In this document: piece after piece, positions 1 through 11,699 of the stretch
Layout: the number at the start of each line of letters is the position of its first letter
How positions within the stretch are numbered: the first letter of the stretch is position 1
Source: Streptomyces sp. NBC_00083
GTDB taxonomy: Bacteria > Actinomycetota > Actinomycetes > Streptomycetales > Streptomycetaceae
Reading direction: 5' to 3'
DNA length: 64,000 nt
Assembly (NCBI RefSeq): GCF_026343295.1
Contig: NZ_JAPELY010000001.1
Span: 992,001 to 1,056,000, forward strand
The notes under the pieces: generated by a model
The model's input: the letters and a program-made list of their open reading frames with translations, nothing else
Databases searched by the model: none
Told to the model about the DNA's origin: nothing
Translations under genes and position numbers: made by a program

Positions 1-167
1 AAGTCCAGGGCGGCCCGCAGGCCGTCGGACGAGAGGAGCGCCAGCGGCGGTATGAGCAGGGCGACGACGCCGAGTGCGGCGGCCGAGAGCCCGCCCCTGC
101 GGGCCGGACGGCCCCGTGCGGGGTTCTGACGAACACGGTGCGGGTTGAGCGGATGGCGAGGTTTCAT
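1..167 (-). CDS. N-terminal fragment of a predicted membrane or secreted protein
   Basis: An ATG on the minus strand at 167 opens a frame that stays open to the window edge. The visible 55 residues have a basic, Arg/Pro-rich stretch followed by a hydrophobic segment (around residues 29-45, with AALGVVALLIPPLALL). This looks like a signal anchor or signal peptide. The gene diverges from leuS. The family cannot be recognised from this fragment, and the start is chosen only because it puts the basic residues ahead of the hydrophobic stretch. Confidence 0.5.
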   Translation of the reverse strand, partial: MKPRHPLNPHRVRQNPARGRPARRGGLSAAALGVVALLIPPLALLSSDGLRAALD

Positions 168-421
168 GGTGGGGCGACTCCGAATGGTTCGGCAAAGCGG
201 TCCCGTGGCGGCATGCTAGGTCGCCCCATACCGGCCGGTACGGGGTTTGAGCGGTTGCCCCAGAAGAAGGGGGTACGCGGGGTAACCTCGCCCCGGCCCC
301 TTGTGGACGCGCCCCCGACACCCCCCACGGGTACGCCTCGCGCGCCCCCACGGGCGCGCCCGCTCACACCCCCCGTGGGTACTCCGTGCGGGGTCTGCGA
401 GGCCTGCGGTACCCTGACGCC

Positions 422-460
422 ATGCGTGCCGTACGCCTTCTGCTTAGCGAGCCGCGCTGA
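422..460 (+). CDS. Leucine leader peptide of leuS (12 aa)
   Basis: A 12-codon open frame reads MRAVRLLLSEPR and ends in TGA. It has three consecutive Leu codons (CTT CTG CTT). It lies 148 bp upstream of leuS and just before a stem-loop series that ends in a T-run terminator. This is the classic layout of ribosome-mediated attenuation, in which stalling at Leu codons when Leu-tRNA is scarce favours read-through. A TACCCT hexamer at 410-415 would place the transcript start at or near the ATG, so the leader may be translated from a leaderless mRNA. The peptide probably has no function beyond stalling. Confidence 0.75.
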   Translation: MRAVRLLLSEPR

Positions 461-466
461 ACACTC

Positions 467-529
467 CCGACCGATGAACAGATCCGGTCGGACTCGGCGC
501 GGCGCCCCCTCCTGTGCGAGGGGTTTTTT
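467..529 (+). terminator. leuS attenuator: upstream hairpin plus intrinsic terminator
   Basis: Two stem-loops follow the leader peptide. The first pairs CCGACCG (467-473) with CGGTCGG (485-491). The second pairs CCCCTC (506-511) with GAGGGG (518-523), has a 6-nt loop, and is followed directly by six T residues (524-529), a textbook intrinsic terminator. A ribosome stalled on the Leu codons at 437-445 sits a short distance upstream of the first stem, so alternative folding that cancels the terminator is plausible. The competing antiterminator pairing was not computed. Confidence 0.75.
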
Positions 530-607
530 CGTTTGGCGATCCGATCACGGATCGATGAGCGAACGCTCGTAACCGCCGGCAGAGACGATCGATGGAGCTT
601 TGAGGAC

Positions 608-3481
<2,874 letters not shown>

Positions 3482-3597
3482 GGCCCGAAACGGCACTGGG
3501 GGCTTCCCCCTACGGGCAGGTTGGGGGTTCCGCGGGAACCCACGGCCTGCCCGTTCCGTTTACGGTGGAGGGGACGACACCGACCGAGGGGACGTTC

Positions 3598-4347
3598 ATG
3601 GAAGCCGCGATCCTGATCCTGGCACTGCTGTTCGTCGCCTTCGTGGGGCTCGGCGTGTACGTGACGGTCAAGGTGGTCGGCGCCGCCAAGCGGGGCGTGG
3701 AGCGCACGGTCACGCAGGCCCGCAGGACCGTCGAGGACACCACCTTGCGGGCCAAGAGCGTGGGGCAGCCCGGGGTCGCGGGCCAGCTCGCCCAGCTGCG
3801 GCTCGCCCTGCGCACCTCGATGCGCTCCACCCAGGAAGCGCTGCACGCGCGGCTGGCCGAGGACGAGTCCCTGAAGGAGTCCCTCGCCCTGTTCGAGCGG
3901 CTCAGCGGCCACGGCCACGAACTGGACGACGAGCTCAGGCGTCTCGAACGGGAGCCGGACAAGCGCAGGATCGCGGACCGCATGCCGGAGCTCCGCGAGC
4001 GCACCGAGCGGATCACGCACTCCGCGGACTCGCTGCGCTGGGCCGCCCGGGACCGGGCCCGCCAGTTCGCCGACGACGAGCTCGCCTCGCTCAGCGAGCA
4101 GATCGAGATGGAGTCGGGCGCCCTGCGGGACTGGTCGGTCAAGGCGCCCGCCGCCGGCGGATCCGCGTCCTGGAGTGACCTTTCGGACAACCCCGCCGCG
4201 GCGCCCGCCGACGCGTCCGTGGACCCGCGGCGCGGCGCGCCGACCCGTGAGGAGCCCTCCGCCGGGGCGCCGCACGCGATAGGCGCCGCCCAGCCGCAGG
4301 TGACGTATCCGTGGCAGAAGTCGCCCCGCCCCGAAGCCACGGGCTGA
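3598..4347 (+). CDS. Membrane-anchored coiled-coil protein, function unknown
   Basis: A 249-aa protein with an N-terminal transmembrane helix (about residues 3-27, rich in Ala, Leu and Val), then a highly charged, probably helical region (about 30-190) with many Arg/Glu repeats typical of coiled coils. The tail is Pro/Ala-rich and disordered, ending in VTYPWQKSPRPEATG. It would sit on the inner face of the membrane. It lies between leuS and the DegV gene, a position where Streptomyces genomes often carry a conserved hypothetical membrane protein. No enzymatic motif was seen, and no function is proposed. Confidence 0.8.
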   Translation: MEAAILILALLFVAFVGLGVYVTVKVVGAAKRGVERTVTQARRTVEDTTLRAKSVGQPGVAGQLAQLRLALRTSMRSTQEALHARLAEDESLKESLALFERLSGHGHELDDELRRLEREPDKRRIADRMPELRERTERITHSADSLRWAARDRARQFADDELASLSEQIEMESGALRDWSVKAPAAGGSASWSDLSDNPAAAPADASVDPRRGAPTREEPSAGAPHAIGAAQPQVTYPWQKSPRPEATG

Positions 4348-4460
4348 ACCGGCGGACACCGGCCCGAGCAGTGGGAACAGGGCAGCCGCCACCGACCCGA
4401 ACCGATCATTCCACCAGGCCGGACTGCCACGCGGCGCCCCCGGCGGGTAACCTCCCGCTC

Positions 4461-5306
4461 ATGTCCCGCCATGTCGCGATCGTCACCGATTCCACGGCCT
4501 ATCTGCCGCCCCAGACGATGGAGCGGCACAGCATCACCGCCGTGCCGCTGACCGTCGTCCTGGGGGACCGGGCGCTGGAGGAGGGCACGGAGATCTCGGC
4601 CCGGTCGCTCGCGCTCGCCCTGCAGAAACGACGCCCCGTCACCACGTCACGGCCCAGCCCCGCGATGTTCGCCGAGACCTACGGCAAGATCGCCAAGGCG
4701 GGCGCGACCGGGATCGTCTCGCTGCACCTGTCGGCCGACTTCTCGGGCACCTACGACGCCGCCGTGCTCGCCGCCAAGGACGCCCCCGTGCCGGTACGCG
4801 TGGTCGACACCGGCATGGTCGCGATGGCCCTCGGATTCTGCGCGCTGGCCGCGGCCCAGGTCACCGAGGCGGGCGGCACCCTGGACGAGGCGGTGGCCGC
4901 GGCCGAGAAGCGGGCCGGCGCGACCTCCGCGTTCTTCTACGTCGACACGCTCGACTATCTGCGGCGGGGCGGCCGCATCGGCGCCGCACAGGCCCTGCTG
5001 GGCTCGGCCCTCGCCGTCAAGCCGCTGCTCCAGCTCGACGACGGCCGGATCGAGATGCTGGAGAAGGTGCGCACCGCCTCCAAAGCCATCGCCCGGCTCG
5101 AGGAGATCGTCGCCGACCGCGCGGGAAGCAGCCCGGTCGACATCGCGGTGCACCATCTCGCGGCGCCCGAGCGCGCCGCCGCCCTCGCCGACCGGCTGCG
5201 GGCGCGCGTGCCGGGCCTGGTCGACCTCTATACCAGCGAGGTCGGTGCGGTGATCGGAGCGCACACGGGGCCGGGGCTGCTCGGCGCCATCGTCTCGCCG
5301 CGCTGA
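4461..5306 (+). CDS. DegV family fatty-acid-binding protein
   Basis: 281 aa, the usual length of DegV proteins, which bind fatty acids and in Firmicutes act as FakB subunits that present the fatty acid to a FakA kinase. The N-terminus has the family start (VAIVTDSTAYLPP) and the TSRPSP stretch near residue 60. The conserved LDYLRRGGRIG motif follows near residue 160 and the HTGPG motif near the C-terminus. The ATG at 4461 gives a start that matches the family and follows a purine-rich stretch. No FakA partner is in this window. The physiological role in Streptomyces is not settled. Confidence 0.92.
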   Translation: MSRHVAIVTDSTAYLPPQTMERHSITAVPLTVVLGDRALEEGTEISARSLALALQKRRPVTTSRPSPAMFAETYGKIAKAGATGIVSLHLSADFSGTYDAAVLAAKDAPVPVRVVDTGMVAMALGFCALAAAQVTEAGGTLDEAVAAAEKRAGATSAFFYVDTLDYLRRGGRIGAAQALLGSALAVKPLLQLDDGRIEMLEKVRTASKAIARLEEIVADRAGSSPVDIAVHHLAAPERAAALADRLRARVPGLVDLYTSEVGAVIGAHTGPGLLGAIVSPR

Positions 5307-5399
5307 ATCCACGAGGCCGCGGGAGGCGCGGGAGCCGCGCAAGGAGCGGGATTCGCGTGCCGCGCGATGGATGCGGATTCCCTCGACCGAGTGGCCGAC

Positions 5400-5426
5400 T
5401 TATCCACAACTGGCTTGTTGTCCACC
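5400..5426 (+). promoter_or_regulatory. Pair of DnaA-box-like sequences upstream of comEA
   Basis: TTATCCACA (5400-5408) is a perfect consensus DnaA box. TTGTCCACC (5418-5426) matches the Streptomyces form TTGTCCACA at 8 of 9 positions. They are 9 bp apart in the same orientation, about 55-80 bp upstream of the chosen comEA start. This may be a DnaA regulatory site or chance; there are too few boxes for an origin. Confidence 0.4.
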
Positions 5427-5478
5427 GGAATTGGGCGTGCTCAGCGGATTTCTGCCGAGGTGCCTAGCGTTTCGTGGC

Positions 5479-6615
5479 ATGGCAATCCGATCACCACGCA
5501 CCGCCACGAGCGGACCCGGCCGGGCCTCCGGCTCCGACGGCCGAACCCGGTCGGGGCACGGCCCCCGCGACCGTAGCCGCGCCGCCCGGACCCCGGTCGC
5601 GGTCCAGGCCGCGCGCAGACGCGCGGACGCGCTCTTCCTTCCTCCGCCACCGGGCACGGCGGCCCCGCCGCACGACCCCGTGGCGCCGACCGCCCGAGGT
5701 CTGGGGCGGTCCGCCCTCGCACCCCCGCGGGCGGCAGAGCGGGAGCCCGCCGGGGCCGCCGCACGAGAGTCCGCTGCGGGAGGGGCAGCGCCAGGGGTGG
5801 CCGCTCCATGGACGGCCGCTCCGCGGGCCGGGGCGCGGGCGTGGGCGGCGGTGCGCGAGCGACTGCCGTTGTGGGCGCAGTCCAGGCTCGGCCTGGCTCC
5901 GCGCAGTCTGGCGGCGCTGTGCGTGGTCCTCCTCGTCGCGGCCGGCTTCGCGGTGCAGCACTTCTGGTCCGGCCGCCCGCAGTCCGTCCGCGCCCCCGAC
6001 CTGGTCGACGGTCCCGCCCCGCCCGTGCCCGCGGCGAAAGCCGCGGGCAACGGCTCTCCGCGCGGGCCGGGGGGCGGGGCGAGAGGAGCGACGAGCGGCA
6101 CGGCGGGCGCCGCCGCGACGCCCGGACCGGTGGCGAACGCGGTGCCCTCGCCGGCCGGGGTGCTGGTCGTGGACGTCGGCGGCAAGGTGCAGCGGCCCGG
6201 TGTCTACCGGCTGCCCGCCGGATCACGGGTAGCCGACGCGCTGACCGCCGCGGGAGGCGTGCGCGGCGGAGCGGATCTGACCGGGCTCAACCGCGCGAGG
6301 CTGCTCACCGACGGGGAGCAGGTGCTGGCCGGAGTGCCGGGCACGGCCCTTGCCGGTCCGGGCGGGGGCACCCTTTCGAGCGGCGGCGCAGGGAGCGGGC
6401 CGGGTGGTCCGGGCGGTACGAGCGGTCCGGTCAGCCTCAACTCCGCCTCGGCGGAACAACTGGACACGCTGCCCGGAGTCGGCCCCGTGCTCGCCCGGCA
6501 CATCGTCGACTACCGCGCTCAGCACGGCGGGTTCCGCTCGGTCGATGAACTGCGCGAGGTGAAGGGGATCGGTGAGGGGAAGTTCAACGACCTCCAGGCC
6601 CTGGTGCGGCTGTGA
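5479..6615 (+). CDS. comEA: ComEA-like helix-hairpin-helix DNA-binding protein
   Basis: 378 aa from the ATG at 5479. The long N-terminal third is Arg/Pro/Ala-rich and low-complexity. A transmembrane helix follows (about residues 138-156, LAALCVVLLVAAGFAVQHF), then a SLBB-type domain (VVDVGGKVQRPGVYRLPAGSR), a Gly-rich linker, and a C-terminal tandem helix-hairpin-helix domain (LDTLPGVGPVLARHIVDYR). This is the ComEA arrangement: the external domain binds double-stranded DNA. The stop overlaps the start of comEC, so the two are co-translated. In Streptomyces the pair is conserved although natural transformation is not routine. The longer frame from 5371 is open, but its extra residues are not ComEA-like. 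Confidence 0.88.
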   Translation: MAIRSPRTATSGPGRASGSDGRTRSGHGPRDRSRAARTPVAVQAARRRADALFLPPPPGTAAPPHDPVAPTARGLGRSALAPPRAAEREPAGAAARESAAGGAAPGVAAPWTAAPRAGARAWAAVRERLPLWAQSRLGLAPRSLAALCVVLLVAAGFAVQHFWSGRPQSVRAPDLVDGPAPPVPAAKAAGNGSPRGPGGGARGATSGTAGAAATPGPVANAVPSPAGVLVVDVGGKVQRPGVYRLPAGSRVADALTAAGGVRGGADLTGLNRARLLTDGEQVLAGVPGTALAGPGGGTLSSGGAGSGPGGPGGTSGPVSLNSASAEQLDTLPGVGPVLARHIVDYRAQHGGFRSVDELREVKGIGEGKFNDLQALVRL

Positions 6616-9134
6616 GCCGCATCGAGGTCCACGCCGAGTCGGGCCATCGGCTGGGTGTGGCCAACCCGTACCGGGAGGGGCCGGCGGACCTGCGTCTGGT
6701 CGGCCCGGCCCTGGGAGCCTGGGCGGGAACGGCCGCTTCCGTCAACTCCGCTCTCATCAAGGTGAGTTGGTGCGCCGTACTGTGCCTGGCTGTCGCAGGC
6801 GTACTGGTCGCGCCGACCGCTCGGCGTGCGCTGCGGCGACGGGCCGCGGGCGGGAGGGCCGTGGCGACCGAGCGGGGTGACGGGGTCTGGAGATATCGGG
6901 GCGCGGTCGCGGGGGTGCTGGCCTGTGCCGCAGCCGGGATCATGGCCGGCGGACTGCATGCGGAGGAGGCGCGCAGGGGCCCGCTGCCGGGCCTGGCGCG
7001 GGAGTTCCGGCAGGTCACGGTGGAGCTGGTGGTCGGCGCCGACCCCCGGCCGACCCGGGCCGCCGGCTGGGGCGGTGCTTCGGTGGCCGTGGACGCGGAG
7101 GTCGAGCGCGTCCTCGGAGCGGACGGGGGAGGGCGGCGCGTGCGTACGCCGGTCCTCGTCCTGGCACCCGCCGACTGGCAGGGGTTGCTGCCCTCCACCC
7201 GGGTGCGGGTGACGGCGAGGCTCGCGCCGGGCGACGGGAGGATCGCCGCCGTACTCAGGGCGCCGAACGGGCCGCCCCACGTCACGGGCGCGCCAACTGC
7301 CCTGCAGCGCATGGCCGGTGAGCTGCGGGGCGGGCTGCGGTCGGCGTCCCAAGGGCTCGCGCCGGACGCGCGGGCGCTGCTGCCCGGCCTGGTCGTCGGC
7401 GACACCTCCCGGGTCACGCCCGAACTGCGCGCCGCCTTCCGGGCGACCGACCTCACCCACCTCATGGCGGTGTCGGGCAGCAACCTGATGATCGTTCTCG
7501 CTCTGCTGATCGGCCCACCGGGACGGGCGCTGCTGGCCGAACGGGGCGGCCTCGCACCCCGGCTCGGGATCTCCCTGCGGACGACCGCCGTGCTCGGCGG
7601 AGCGCTCACGCTCGCCTTCGTCGTGGTGTGCCGGCCGGAGCCGAGCGTGGTGCGTGCCGCGGCATGCGGCCTGGTCGCCCTGCTCGCCATCGGCACGGGC
7701 CGGCGCCGGTCCCTGATCCCGGCGCTCGCCGCCGTCGTGCTGCTCCTGGTGCTGTACGCGCCCGAACTGGCCCGCAGTTACGGGTTCCTGCTCTCCGTCC
7801 TCGCCACCGGGGCACTGCTCACCATCGCGCCGGGGTGGAGCGCGGCGCTGCGCCGGCGCGGGGTGCCGGCCCGGCTCGCCGAGGTGCTGGCCGCGGCAGC
7901 GGCGGCGCAGGCGGTGTGCGCGCCGGTGGTGGCGGTCTTCGCGGCGCGCGTCAGCCTGGTCGCGGTGCCCTGCAACCTGCTGGCCGAACCGGCGGTGGCG
8001 CTGGCGACGGTGGCGGGGTTCGCCGCGCTGGCGGCGGCGCCGATCGCGATGCCGGCCGCCGAGTCCCTTGCCTGGTGCGCGAGTTGGCCCACGCGGTGGA
8101 TCGCTTCGGTGGCGCGGACCGGTGCCGCGCTGCCCGGCGCCGAGTGGGGGTGGCCGGGCGGCCGGCGCGGGGGAGCGCTGCTCGCGGCCCTCACGGCGGT
8201 GCTGGTGCTCGTCGCGCGCAGGCTGCCCCGCTGTCCCTGGGTGGCCGCGGCCCTCGCCCTCGTGCTGCTGCTCGCCGTGGTGCGGCCCGCCCCGCTCACC
8301 AGGATCGTCACCGGCTGGCCGCCGCCGGGGTGGGCGTACGCCGTGTGCGACGTCGGCCAGGGTGATGCCACGGTGCTGGCGGCCGGGGCGGGGTCCGCCG
8401 TGGTGATCGATGCCGGGCCCGAGGCCCTGCCCGTCGACCGGTGTCTCCATGAACTGGGCGTCACCCGGATCCCGTTGCTCCTGCTCACCCACTTCCACGC
8501 GGACCACGTGGGGGGCCTCACCGGGGTGTTGCGAGGACGGTCGGTCGGGGTCATCGAGACGACGGGCTTCGCCGAGCCGCCCGACCAGGTGGCGTTCGTA
8601 CGGCGTACGGCGGCGGCGCGCGGGGTGGCCGTGACGACGGCCGCCTACGGGGAACGGCGTGCGCTGGGCGGGCTCTCGTGGGAGGTGCTGTGGCCGCCGC
8701 CGGAGCCGGGCCCGGTGGCGGACGGGCCGAACGACGCGAGCGTCACCCTGCTCGTCCACACCGCCGCCGGGCTGAGCCTGCTGCTGCCCGGCGACCTCGA
8801 ACCACCGGCCCAGCGGCGGCTGTTGCGACGGAACCCGGCGCTGGGCCGCGTGGATGTCCTGAAGGTCGCCCACCATGGTTCGGCACATCAGGACCCGGGG
8901 CTGCTGCGCTTGCTGCGTCCGAGGCTGGCGCTCATCTCCGTCGGCCTCGGCAACCGGTACGGCCACCCCGCGCCCGGCACGATCGCCGTGCTGCGCACAG
9001 GGGGCGCCGCGGTCCTGCGGACCGACACGGACGGGGCGATCGCGATCACCGGGGTGGGCGACGGATTGCGGGCCGTGCCCCGCGGACATGACGCGGCGGA
9101 GGCGGGAGCGGCGCTTCGGGGACGTGATCCCTGA
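6612..9134 (+). CDS. comEC: ComEC/Rec2 family DNA-channel protein
   Basis: 840 aa. The GTG start at 6612 overlaps the comEA stop (GTGA). Domain order: an N-terminal membrane and OB-like region; the competence domain with many transmembrane helices and the signature LMAVSGSNLMIVLALLIG (about residues 285-305); and a C-terminal metallo-beta-lactamase-like domain (from about 575) with HFHADHVGG, a nuclease-type metal-binding motif. In competent bacteria ComEC forms the inner-membrane channel for single-stranded DNA. Here it is a core gene in an operon with comEA, and the sequence looks intact. Confidence 0.92.
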   Translation: MSRIEVHAESGHRLGVANPYREGPADLRLVGPALGAWAGTAASVNSALIKVSWCAVLCLAVAGVLVAPTARRALRRRAAGGRAVATERGDGVWRYRGAVAGVLACAAAGIMAGGLHAEEARRGPLPGLAREFRQVTVELVVGADPRPTRAAGWGGASVAVDAEVERVLGADGGGRRVRTPVLVLAPADWQGLLPSTRVRVTARLAPGDGRIAAVLRAPNGPPHVTGAPTALQRMAGELRGGLRSASQGLAPDARALLPGLVVGDTSRVTPELRAAFRATDLTHLMAVSGSNLMIVLALLIGPPGRALLAERGGLAPRLGISLRTTAVLGGALTLAFVVVCRPEPSVVRAAACGLVALLAIGTGRRRSLIPALAAVVLLLVLYAPELARSYGFLLSVLATGALLTIAPGWSAALRRRGVPARLAEVLAAAAAAQAVCAPVVAVFAARVSLVAVPCNLLAEPAVALATVAGFAALAAAPIAMPAAESLAWCASWPTRWIASVARTGAALPGAEWGWPGGRRGGALLAALTAVLVLVARRLPRCPWVAAALALVLLLAVVRPAPLTRIVTGWPPPGWAYAVCDVGQGDATVLAAGAGSAVVIDAGPEALPVDRCLHELGVTRIPLLLLTHFHADHVGGLTGVLRGRSVGVIETTGFAEPPDQVAFVRRTAAARGVAVTTAAYGERRALGGLSWEVLWPPPEPGPVADGPNDASVTLLVHTAAGLSLLLPGDLEPPAQRRLLRRNPALGRVDVLKVAHHGSAHQDPGLLRLLRPRLALISVGLGNRYGHPAPGTIAVLRTGGAAVLRTDTDGAIAITGVGDGLRAVPRGHDAAEAGAALRGRDP

Positions 9135-9395
9135 GACGGCCGCGCGGGAGGAGTTCCGATGCGGGATACCAGCGGAGGGAGGGCCGCGAGTGCCGGATAA
9201 GCGGAATGACCAATTCGGGCCTCTGGTGACAGGTGCCTCAACTGTACGCAGGCGCCGCGTTTGCCTCGAACGGCACATCAGTGATCGAATGCGTCTTCGT
9301 CAAGGGGGCCGGGGACCTGCTGTGGCGAGGACGGACGAGGATGTCCCCTCCTGCGCGGCCCGACAGATACTTCTTCGCGCGGGGGTGCGTGCACA

Positions 9396-10283
9396 GTGTT
9401 CAGCCGCTGGTTCGGCAAGAGCTCGACCAGTTCTCCGCTTCGTACCGGGCCGCTGGCAGGCCTGTCCGTCCCGTCGACCGCGGGCGTGCTCAGCTGCCGG
9501 GTGCTCGATCCGGTCAACGAGCCAGTACAGCGGGCCGAGTTCGTGGTCAGCGACACCTCGGGGCGCCGGGTCGTCGGCGGGGAGACCGACCCGTTCGGCA
9601 CGGTGGTCACCACGGTGCCGGCGGGCGAGTACCGGCTGGCCGTCACGGCCGAGGGGTACACGCCCTTCCACGGCAACGCGACCGTCACCGCGAGCGGGCT
9701 CGCCGCGCTCGGCGACATCACGCTCCAGGTCGCCGCCCCGGTGGCGCTGCCGGAGCCGGGCGAGTGGGAGCTCGATCCGACGCACTCCCAGATCGGCTTC
9801 ACCGCGAGCCACATCGGACTGGCCCGGATCCACGGGCGGTTCAACACGTTCGCCGGCGCCATCCGGATAGGTGAGCGCATGGAGGGTTCGGCGATGCACG
9901 TCATCATCGACACCGCCTCCATCGACACCGGGGTCCAGATGCGCGACGACCACCTGCGGTCGGGCGACTTCCTGGACGTGGGGAACTATCCGACGATGGA
10001 GTTCTACAGCGACCGCTTCGTGCACCGGGGCGGCAGCCGGTGGGCGATCATCGGAGGGCTCACGCTGCACGGTGTGAGCCGCACGGTGACGCTCGACACG
10101 CAGTACCTGGGCCTCGGGACGGGGCTCGGCGGCGAGACCCGGGGCGCCTGCCGCGCCACCACCGAGCTGCACCGCGAGGACTTCACGCTCACCTGGCAGA
10201 CCATGCTGGCCCGGGGCATCGCGGCGATCGGGTCGTCGATCTCCATCGACCTCGACATCCAGGTCGTACCGAAGGCGGCCTGA
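9396..10283 (+). CDS. YceI family protein with an N-terminal carboxypeptidase-regulatory-like domain
   Basis: 295 aa from GTG at 9396. Residues about 25-115 form a beta-sandwich of the carboxypeptidase regulatory type (TDPFGTVVTTVPAGEYRLAV). Residues about 122-293 form a YceI lipocalin-like domain (WELDPTHSQIGFTASHI; later YPTMEFYSDRF and GGLTLHGVSRTVTLD). YceI domains bind isoprenoid-type lipids in a hydrophobic barrel. There is no signal peptide, so it is probably cytoplasmic or loosely associated with the membrane. The two-domain form is common in Streptomyces. The 260 bp before it hold no recognisable gene. Confidence 0.88.
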   Translation: MFSRWFGKSSTSSPLRTGPLAGLSVPSTAGVLSCRVLDPVNEPVQRAEFVVSDTSGRRVVGGETDPFGTVVTTVPAGEYRLAVTAEGYTPFHGNATVTASGLAALGDITLQVAAPVALPEPGEWELDPTHSQIGFTASHIGLARIHGRFNTFAGAIRIGERMEGSAMHVIIDTASIDTGVQMRDDHLRSGDFLDVGNYPTMEFYSDRFVHRGGSRWAIIGGLTLHGVSRTVTLDTQYLGLGTGLGGETRGACRATTELHREDFTLTWQTMLARGIAAIGSSISIDLDIQVVPKAA

Positions 10284-10325
10284 CCGGCCCCTGACCCCGG
10301 CTCCACCCGGCAGCGGGGGCCGGGA

Positions 10326-10592
10326 TCAGGGGGATTCCAGCCAGCCGTCGTGGTCCGCGGCCAGGGTGTCCAGGGCCTTCGGGTCCAGTCGGGCGTCGGG
10401 GTCCTCCACCACGACGAGCCACTGGGCGTCCTCGGCGTCGTCCTCGCCGGCGAGGGCGTCGCGGACCAGCTGGGGCTCCTCGGCGAGGCCGAACAGGTCG
10501 GTCAGCTCGGTGGCCACGTCCTCGGCGGCGTCGCGGTCGGGAAGCACCAGTACATGGCGGGTCACATCGTTCACCTGGACATTCTGCTGCAT
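10326..10592 (-). CDS. Small acidic conserved protein, function unknown
   Basis: 88 aa starting at MQQNVQVNDVTRHVLVLPD. The protein is strongly acidic (many Asp and Glu in VVVEDPDARLDPKALDTLAADHDGWLESP) and soluble. It lies on the minus strand between the YceI gene and holA, facing away from holA with a short divergent gap. The open frame could start five codons earlier. I recognise no family motif; conserved placement next to holA in Streptomyces is likely but not shown here. Confidence 0.7.
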   Translation of the reverse strand: MQQNVQVNDVTRHVLVLPDRDAAEDVATELTDLFGLAEEPQLVRDALAGEDDAEDAQWLVVVEDPDARLDPKALDTLAADHDGWLESP

Positions 10593-10653
10593 GGCGCCGG
10601 CCCGCACCGGCGCGTCCCCCGCCTGTCAGTGGGCCGTGGGATGCTGGACGGCG

Positions 10654-11640
10654 ATGGCCACCAGGAAGAATTCCACCGACGATCCGCTCGCCCCCGTCAC
10701 GCTCGCCGTGGGCCAGGAGGACCTGCTGCTCGACCGCGCCGTGCAGCAGGTGGTGGCGGCCGCACGGGCCGCCGACGCCGACACCGATGTGCGTGACCTC
10801 ACCTCCGACCAGCTGCAGCCCGGCACGCTCGCCGAGCTGACCAGCCCGTCGCTCTTCGCCGAGCGCAAGGTCGTGGTCGTGCGCAATGCGCACGACCTGT
10901 CGGCGGACACGGTCAAGGACGTGAAGGCGTACCTCGACGCGCCCGCCGAGGAGATCACCCTGGTGCTGCTCCACGCGGGCGGCGCCAAGGGCAAGGGACT
11001 GCTCGACGCGGCGCGCAAGGCGGGGGCGCGGGAGGTCGCGTGCCCCAAGACCACGAAGCCGGCCGAGCGGCTCACGTTCGTACGGCAGGAGTTCCGGGCG
11101 CTGGGGCGTTCGGCCACGCCGGAGGCGTGCCAGGCGCTGGTCGACTCCATCGGCAGCGATCTGCGCGAGCTGGCGTCCGCGACGTCGCAGCTGTGCGCGG
11201 ACGTGGAGGGCACGATCGACGAGGAGGTCGTCGGGCGGTACTACACGGGCCGGGCGGAGGCCTCCAGCTTCACCGTCGCCGACCGGGCGGTGGAGGGACG
11301 GGCCGCGGAGGCGCTGGAGGCGCTGAGGTGGTCGCTGTCGACGGGGGTCGCGCCGGTGCTCATCACCAGTGCGCTCGCGCAGGGGGTGCGGGCGATCGGC
11401 AAGCTGTCCTCCGCGCGGGGAGGCCGGCCGGCGGATCTCGCGCGGGAGTTGGGGATGCCGCCGTGGAAGATCGACCGGGTGCGGCAGCAGATGCGGGGGT
11501 GGACGCCGGAGGGGGTTTCCCTGGCCCTGCGGGCCGTGGCTGAGGCGGATGCGGGGGTGAAGGGCGGGGGAGATGATCCCGAGTACGCCCTGGAGAAGGC
11601 GGTGGTCGCCATCGCGCGGGCGGCTCGCGCGGGGCGGTAG
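10654..11640 (+). CDS. holA: DNA polymerase III delta subunit
   Basis: 328 aa, the size of HolA, the clamp-loader subunit that opens the beta clamp. The ATG at 10654 gives MATRKNSTDDPLAPVTLAVGQEDLLLDRAV, the typical beginning (VGQEDLLLDRAV corresponds to the G-x-[ED] element of the N-terminal domain). The central fold contains LLHAGGAKGKGLLD, and the C-terminal collar domain ends with ALEKAVVAIARAAR. In actinobacteria holA is normally followed by rpsT on the opposite strand. Here it is followed by an intergenic repeat and then biosynthetic genes, so it marks the left border of the accessory region. Confidence 0.93.
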   Translation: MATRKNSTDDPLAPVTLAVGQEDLLLDRAVQQVVAAARAADADTDVRDLTSDQLQPGTLAELTSPSLFAERKVVVVRNAHDLSADTVKDVKAYLDAPAEEITLVLLHAGGAKGKGLLDAARKAGAREVACPKTTKPAERLTFVRQEFRALGRSATPEACQALVDSIGSDLRELASATSQLCADVEGTIDEEVVGRYYTGRAEASSFTVADRAVEGRAAEALEALRWSLSTGVAPVLITSALAQGVRAIGKLSSARGGRPADLARELGMPPWKIDRVRQQMRGWTPEGVSLALRAVAEADAGVKGGGDDPEYALEKAVVAIARAARAGR

Positions 11641-11699
11641 CGACCCACCGGCCGCCACCGTCCACCCTCCGGGGCTCCGGCCCCGGCTCCCCCGCCGGT

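Noticed and set aside
5307..5478. Extended N-terminus of comEA starting at 5371
   Set aside because: The extra 36 residues are unlike ComEA proteins and overlap the DnaA-box region; the ATG at 5479 is a more natural start, though its ribosome site is weak.
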